From NCBI GenBank assembly GCA_036874045.1, contig CM072337.1, positions 8,432,001 to 8,496,000 on the forward strand: DNA of 64,000 bases. Direction: 5' to 3'. The DNA comes from Cymodocea nodosa. Lineage: Eukaryota; Streptophyta; Magnoliopsida; Alismatales; Cymodoceaceae. The notes beneath the pieces are model-generated. The model did not search any database. It was not told the origin of the DNA and saw nothing but the letters and a program-made list of their open reading frames with translations. The translations under genes and the position numbers were made by a program. This document shows, piece after piece, positions 59,701-64,000 of the stretch. Numbering within the stretch: the first letter of the stretch is position 1; each line of letters opens with the position of its first letter.

Positions 59701-59891
59701 TACATTCTAGAGCAAAGCATATAAAGGTTAGACATTACTTTCTAAGAGATAACGTAATTAAAGGAAAAATTAAATTAGAATTTGTGTCTAGTAAAAATCA
59801 ATTAACTAATATATTTACAAAACCTCTAGACGAAAATACATTCTGCAACATAAGATTAAATTTGGGTATTTGTTGGCTATGTGATGTGTAA
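56786..59891 (+). pseudogene. Copia-A3 pol (protease, integrase, RT, RNase H)
   Basis: Protease WILDSGALSHMT (56804). Integrase (57223-58329, 368 open residues) has CDACELGKLHK, HMDLFAPTR, RSDHGMEFDN and VVEGKNRSLQ, so D, D and E are present, with Arg to Gly after the Glu. RT (about 58352-59150) has [27 protein letters not shown] and [12 protein letters not shown]. RNase H has DADYVGSKSDRKST, TTEAEY and FTKPLDENTF, ending with TAA at 59889. Breaks: frame change near 57080, stop near 57196, frame change near 58340, stops near 58477, 58836, 59154 and 59326. Confidence 0.92.
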
Positions 59892-61110
59892 AATGCTTAA
59901 ACTCCACAAAAAGATAAATGTTATTGATGATGTTGTTCACCTCATAGATATTATATACTTATCATAAATATCTAAGTAATATCTAAACTGCTGCTTAAGA
60001 TACTATGTATTTATTGTAAAATCATAGTAGTATCTTATTGCTTTTAAGTAAATTATCAATTTTAATGGGTTTCACTATTTTAAGTGGAAGTGTAAATGAA
60101 AAACATTAAATACTTTTGAAATTTTGATTAAGTGTTTTTCTTTGAATTGAGGAAAGTGCATATGATCTTGCATGAATTTGACTTGATTGATTAAACTTGT
60201 AGAATAATTTATATGTAACTCATCTTAAACTGTTAATCAAAAGTATAAGCTTATTGAAACTGATTCATATTTTCAATAAAATCATAGAAGTAAAAATTGT
60301 ATGAGATTTGTGTTTTATTGCATCTGTATTAATGGAATACATATATACTGTGCTTAAAATGAAAAGTGCTTACAAAGTGAAAATTTTTGAGAGTTTATTG
60401 ATCAGTTTGATCACGAGCCTTTTATACTTAAGTAGATAGGTATGTAAGGATTGTTGTCCTAAAAAAGGATTCTTTAAATCTGGCAACCTAAGGTCTTGAT
60501 CAGATATGGGATTATTGATTGAAAGCTCATTTCACGGGTACATTAGAAAGCTCTTGTATGATTCAAGCTTTTAAAACTAACTTTTAAAGAAAATTATCAA
60601 TATTTACTATTTCTTTTTAAAAAAAAGGTGTTTCATTAATTACAGATATCTTTGAATCAAATATAGTTTCTACCAATATGATTACTGATTTATTGAATCA
60701 AAATTAGTACTTTTGAAAACATTTATTTGAGATACATTCTTTTATTCTCCTTGAATTAATCATATTGAGTTCAAAGTTGTGTTTTGATTCATATACAGTA
60801 TGAATTGATTCTATAAATCATTTTTGATGTATTCAGGATAACGGAAGTTTCTGAAAAGAAGATTTAAAACTATAGTTATACTTAACATCTATTGTTATAC
60901 AAGTATATTTTGTATGTTATTGAATATATAAGAAGTATATTTGTAGGAGGAGGATTAACAATGTCCAAAACAGATTAATATAGTTCAGAATACAAATCTT
61001 GGTTAATCTGAATTCAACTCCTCTTAAGATCTTGATGAAACAATTTAAAAAGACAAACAAACTATTTTAGATTCATAAGAAGAGAAGGTTAGAATAGTTT
61101 ACAATGTTCT
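59892..61110 (+). other. 3' module of Copia-A3 (shared with gypsy)
   Basis: Non-coding. Closely matches 28330-29555 and, from about 60110, the RLG-1 3' module. Candidate splice sites: ATAG/GTATGTAAGG (GT at 60440) and ATATTTGTAG (AG ending 60947). A purine run AGGAGGAGG follows. Confidence 0.5.
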
Positions 61111-62068
61111 TGTAAGGAAATTTGTTGTATTTAGAATAAAAATGTGAAAATCCCAAATTTTACATTTATAAACCGCAAGCGCACAGTACCTATTGTATTA
61201 AGCATATGCAAGAGCGAGTCGATCCACAAGAAGCTTGTCTTAAACAAATTCAAGGAAATAAATGCTTAGCAAAATATTCACATCACTAAAACCATGATAA
61301 AAAATTTAATTACATATTAATAGGTAATAATTACATAAATACGATAAAGAGTTCAAGTATCATCATAAATCTAATAAGCTCCCGAGGTTAAACCTTAGGA
61401 AACTCAAGAAAATTAATGAGTTTCATCTCTGAAATTATAGAAATTAAGCCCAACTTCTAACTCTCCTTACATCCAACTTGGACATTTAAAAATCTAGAGA
61501 AAATATTGGTTGGAAATATCCTCGAGTTATCTTCGAAATGGAAGTAATTTCATAGACTAAATCATTATAAAAGTCTAGAAGTGTTGGATTTACTTACATG
61601 GCGCAGAACCGTTATGTAAACATTCCAAAAACGCACTTTTGGTGCAAAAATCATAACTCGGTCAAAACTCCATGAAATCAGGCGAAATCAGAGGACGTTG
61701 AACAAAGACTCGTACTACTAATATGGAAAATTGACAGAAAGGCTTTCCATAAAGTTTTTAATTCAGGAAACACTCAGGCGTCGAGCACTGAAATTGGCAA
61801 CCGAATAGGAATTCAAAACTACTGCGACCTCTGATAGAAAAAATCAAAAACCAATGAAATACATTCTACAAAAATACAAAATTTACATGACTGTAATCTA
61901 GACGAAATTTCTTACAAAATAGAATCAAGAAACACTAAAAAACTCTACCAAAAGAATCTTTTATGAAAGGAGTAATGTAGGGCAAGATTCTGTTTCGCTA
62001 GAATCCGGAACTACAAAAATTTGCTCCCTTCCTAACTTCTTCTCTGAAGTATCACACCAACCATTGTA
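61111..62068 (-). repeat. Inverted gypsy LTR fragment (family of 11592-13826)
   Basis: The left edge TGTAAGG matches the inverted end of the solo LTR at 13826. The GCAAGCGCACAGTACC and TGCAAGAGCGAGTCGATCC signatures mark a gypsy LTR end. It interrupts Copia-A3 3' sequence, and its other end is cut by the RLG-4 LTR near 62068. GTTCT (61106-61110) is the likely target duplication on this side. Confidence 0.65.
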
Positions 62069-63133
62069 TCACCACCATAATCACCAATCGTCGGAGGTCT
62101 GTGAGGATACTTGCCTGATGTTGGGTCGATTCCAAACCAAACACAGTGCCTGACAACCATTGTGAGGAGTGATCGCGTCGCGAGAAGGGAAGTCATTTTC
62201 ACCATGCGCCGACTCATATTTCAGGAGATCGTAAAGCTTTTAGCCTTGGCTTCGGGTTGATGCCTGTATGCTGAAGAGGAGATCATCTTGCAATTCTAGA
62301 CTCGCGATTCTATAGGGAGAGGAGACAGAATTGTAAGTGGTTTAATTTTCAGTGGTGTAATCGCATTGCAAGTAGTGTCGGAAGTATTTACTATCAAGTG
62401 AGATTACTTTACATTTCACCTTTCGCCCATTTCCATGTTCACATCAAAACAAAAATACCAAAAACAATTTATCTTTGTTTGTATGTTGTATTGTTTGTGT
62501 TGTATCGTGATTAATGTTATTTGTATCAGTTTTATGATTGTTTTATGTTAGTTTTAATTTTACAGTTTACTGAAATTGGTTCGTACAAAAAAACTTAAAG
62601 ATTTTAATGGTGACTGTTTGAATCATCTGAATGTTAGTATTGCTTAATGATAAATCCAATGTTAACTAGCATTAAAAATCTTAATTGATGTTATTTACAA
62701 TCTGTGGAATCGCCCAATGGTTGGCCGAATTCCTCTATAAATAGCAGTATTATAAAGAAGAGACAGGCTCGTGGAGTTAACTTAAGTCCACGAGGATAGT
62801 CCGTTGAGTTATCCATAACTCAATGAACTTAGTTTGTTGAGTTAACTGTAACTCAACGGAGTGCTTATTGAATATATATTTGAATTGTTCACAATCAAAC
62901 ATTTCTTAAATTCGTCAGCAATTCTGTGTGGGATCGACCTGTACTTGCACACTGATACAATAGACACTGTGCACTTGCAGTTAAAGTACAAATTGGAATT
63001 AATATCTAAATTGTATTAAAGGTTGTTTGTTTACTTCTAAAAGAAAGAATAGGCATAAAGATAAATTAACTAAGTAAAAATAGAAGTAACAAATCCAAGT
63101 TTTTCCAATGTAGTGATGGGAAAACACAAACAA
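62069..63133 (+). repeat. RLG-4 5' LTR, 5'-truncated
   Basis: From ATCACCAATCGTCGGAGG it matches LTR 18611-20562 starting near 19510. It includes the GTGGGATCGACC, ACTTGCACAC and GTGCACTTGCAG signature (62930-62985). The last 40 bases differ from the other LTRs and the exact end is uncertain; CACAAACA at 63133, seven bases before the primer site, is the best fit. Confidence 0.6.
62736..62743 (+). promoter_or_regulatory. TATA box and CCAAT dyad of RLG-4 LTR
   Basis: TATAAATA about 20 bases downstream of CCCAATGGTTGGCC, as in the other RLG LTRs. Confidence 0.55.
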
Positions 63134-63140
63134 GTTTTAT

Positions 63141-63158
63141 GGTGCCGTTGCCGGGGAA
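63141..63158 (+). other. Primer binding site, tRNA-Asp type
   Basis: TGGTGCCGTTGCCGGGGA, one base from the standard Athila/Tat site (TGGCGCC...) complementary to the 3' end of tRNA-Asp. It marks this as a 5' LTR and fixes the element's direction. Confidence 0.88.
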
Positions 63159-63200
63159 TTGAATTGAATTGAGTCGAAGTGAATTGAATTGAATTGAGTT
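63159..63200 (+). repeat. GAATT pentanucleotide repeat after the primer site
   Basis: Seven or so copies of ATTGA/GAATT, interrupted once by GTCGAAGT. Confidence 0.75.
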
Positions 63201-63237
63201 AAACATTAAAAATATATATAAAACATAAAAATAGTTG

Positions 63238-63835
63238 TGGTTCAACCGACTAGATCCATCGGTATGACCGGAACATTAAAAAAAATATATTGTACATTAA
63301 TTTTCAAAAAAAAAAATATTGGTTTGATCGAAACATAGTATCGGTCCAACCGAAAGAAAAGTAAAAAAATAAAAAATATTTAGGTCTGACCGAAGCGTAG
63401 CATCGGTAAGACCAGAACATTTAAAAAAAAAAAAAATTGTATATTAATTTTTAGGAAAAATATTGGTTTTATCGAAACATAGTATCGGTCTAACCGAAAG
63501 AAAAATAAAAAAATAAAAAATATTTAGGTTTGACCGAAGCATAGTATCGGTTAAACTGGAAAAAAAATTGTATATTAATTTTCAGAAAAAAATATTGGTT
63601 TTACCGAAACATAGTATCGGTCCAACCGAAAGAAAATTAAAAAAATAAAAAATATTTAGGTCTGAACGAAGCGTAGTATCAGTTAAACCGAAAAAAAAAA
63701 ATTGTATATTAATTTTTAGAAAAAAATATTGGTTTTACTGAAACATAGTATTGGTTCAACTGAAAGAAAAATAATAAAAAATAAAAAATATTTAGGTCTG
63801 ACCGAAGCATAGTATCGGTTAAATCGGTAAAAAAA
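63238..63835. repeat. Motif C tandem array in the leader
   Basis: Four and a half units of about 130-148 bp. Each has ATTGGTTTTACCGAAACATA, GTATCGGTCCAACCGAAAG, an A-rich spacer, TTAGGTCTGACCGAAGC and a poly-A stretch before TGTATATTAATTTT. The GGTC/GACC cores form short inverted repeats. Shorter versions lie at 6375-6605 and 27446-27625. Confidence 0.8.
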
Positions 63836-63879
63836 CAGAATAGAAAACTTACGAGAGTGAAACTTTGAAGTTGCCTAGT

Positions 63880-64000
63880 GTTAACTCAACGAAGTAAGTC
63901 TGTTGAGTTAACCGTAACTCCACGAGGTCAGTAATATAATATAAGGTCACTCCGTTGAGTTATCTGTAACTCAACGAAGTTAGTCCGTGGAGTTAGCAAC
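63880..64000. repeat. Motif A array at the window end
   Basis: Starts CTAGTGTTAACTCAACGAAG and matches 11193-11330 in RLG-1. It continues past the window. Confidence 0.7.

Larger units (their letters stand above)
54721..61110 (+). mobile_element. Copia-A3, 5'-truncated
   Basis: Copia of the same family as A1 and A2, lacking LTR, primer site and the first 70 or so gag residues. It runs from gag through RNase H and into the 3' module. A gypsy LTR at 61111 interrupts its 3' flank. Confidence 0.85.
62069..64000 (+). mobile_element. RLG-4: gypsy 5' LTR, primer site and leader, runs off the window
   Basis: A plus-strand member of the RLG family. LTR part, tRNA-Asp-type primer site, simple repeat, motif C tandem array and the start of a motif A array. 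By comparison with RLG-1 (11203 onward), gag may follow past the right edge. Confidence 0.75.

Noticed and set aside
63141-63158. Possible tRNA gene fragment
   Set aside because: It matches only the complement of the tRNA-Asp 3' end and sits just after an LTR, so it is a primer binding site. No cloverleaf sequence surrounds it.

Overview
The window is plant nuclear DNA made up almost entirely of nested, decayed LTR retrotransposons. I found no intact host gene, rRNA, tRNA or CRISPR array. The evidence for a flowering plant is the presence of Ty1/copia polyproteins with gag UBN2-like domains and initiator-Met-tRNA primer sites, together with Ty3/gypsy elements of Athila/Tat character. The latter have a tRNA-Asp-type primer site, an Athila-like gag, an integrase with a GPY motif and no chromodomain, and a third ORF resembling the putative plant transposon domain. 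The DNA is visibly AT-rich. The species cannot be named from the sequence.

Layout. 1-3766: 5' part of Copia-A1 on the minus strand (gag, primer site, LTR). 3767-20562: gypsy RLG-1 on the plus strand (pol, ORF3, gag, a captured F-box gene, polypurine tract, 3' LTR), itself hit by a Copia-A solo LTR (7480-9019) and an unrelated gypsy solo LTR (11592-13826). 20563-22922: a minus-strand gypsy LTR split by a solo LTR of the same family with a perfect 5-bp target duplication. 22923-24833: truncated Copia-A2 (minus). 24834-27642: gypsy RLG-2 pol (plus). 27643-29555: 3' end of a Copia-A element. 29556-32121: an unusual ORF fused in frame to a copia reverse transcriptase/RNase H. 32370-40843: RLG-3 (minus), a second gypsy copy with ORF3, gag and F-box. 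40844-54720: Copia-C (plus), whose 5' LTR is split by Copia-B (41591-50293, minus, the most complete element here). 54721-61110: Copia-A3 (plus), joined directly to the broken Copia-C. 61111-62068: inverted gypsy LTR fragment. 62069-64000: 5' LTR, primer site and repeat-rich leader of a further gypsy element, RLG-4, that runs off the window.

The most interesting content is the RLG-1/RLG-3 family. Both copies carry ORF3, then gag, then an F-box protein gene in sense orientation, then the polypurine tract and LTR, with no protease or pol between gag and LTR. The two copies lie in opposite orientations and have mostly independent breaks in the F-box reading frame, so the gene was probably carried by the element before it duplicated. 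Other signals are short palindromic motif arrays shared by copia and gypsy LTRs, a roughly 0.9-kb 3' module shared by Copia-A and the F-box gypsy family with conserved splice-like ends, and a conserved stop plus pyrimidine tract plus AG at the gag/pol boundary of three copia families. Most stops that can be compared between copies fit CAG/CAA to TAG/TAA, CGA to TGA or TGG to TAG/TGA, as expected from decay of methylated cytosines.

Element names (Copia-A, RLG-1 and so on) are local labels. Homology statements come from reading the window against itself by eye. No alignment or database search was run.
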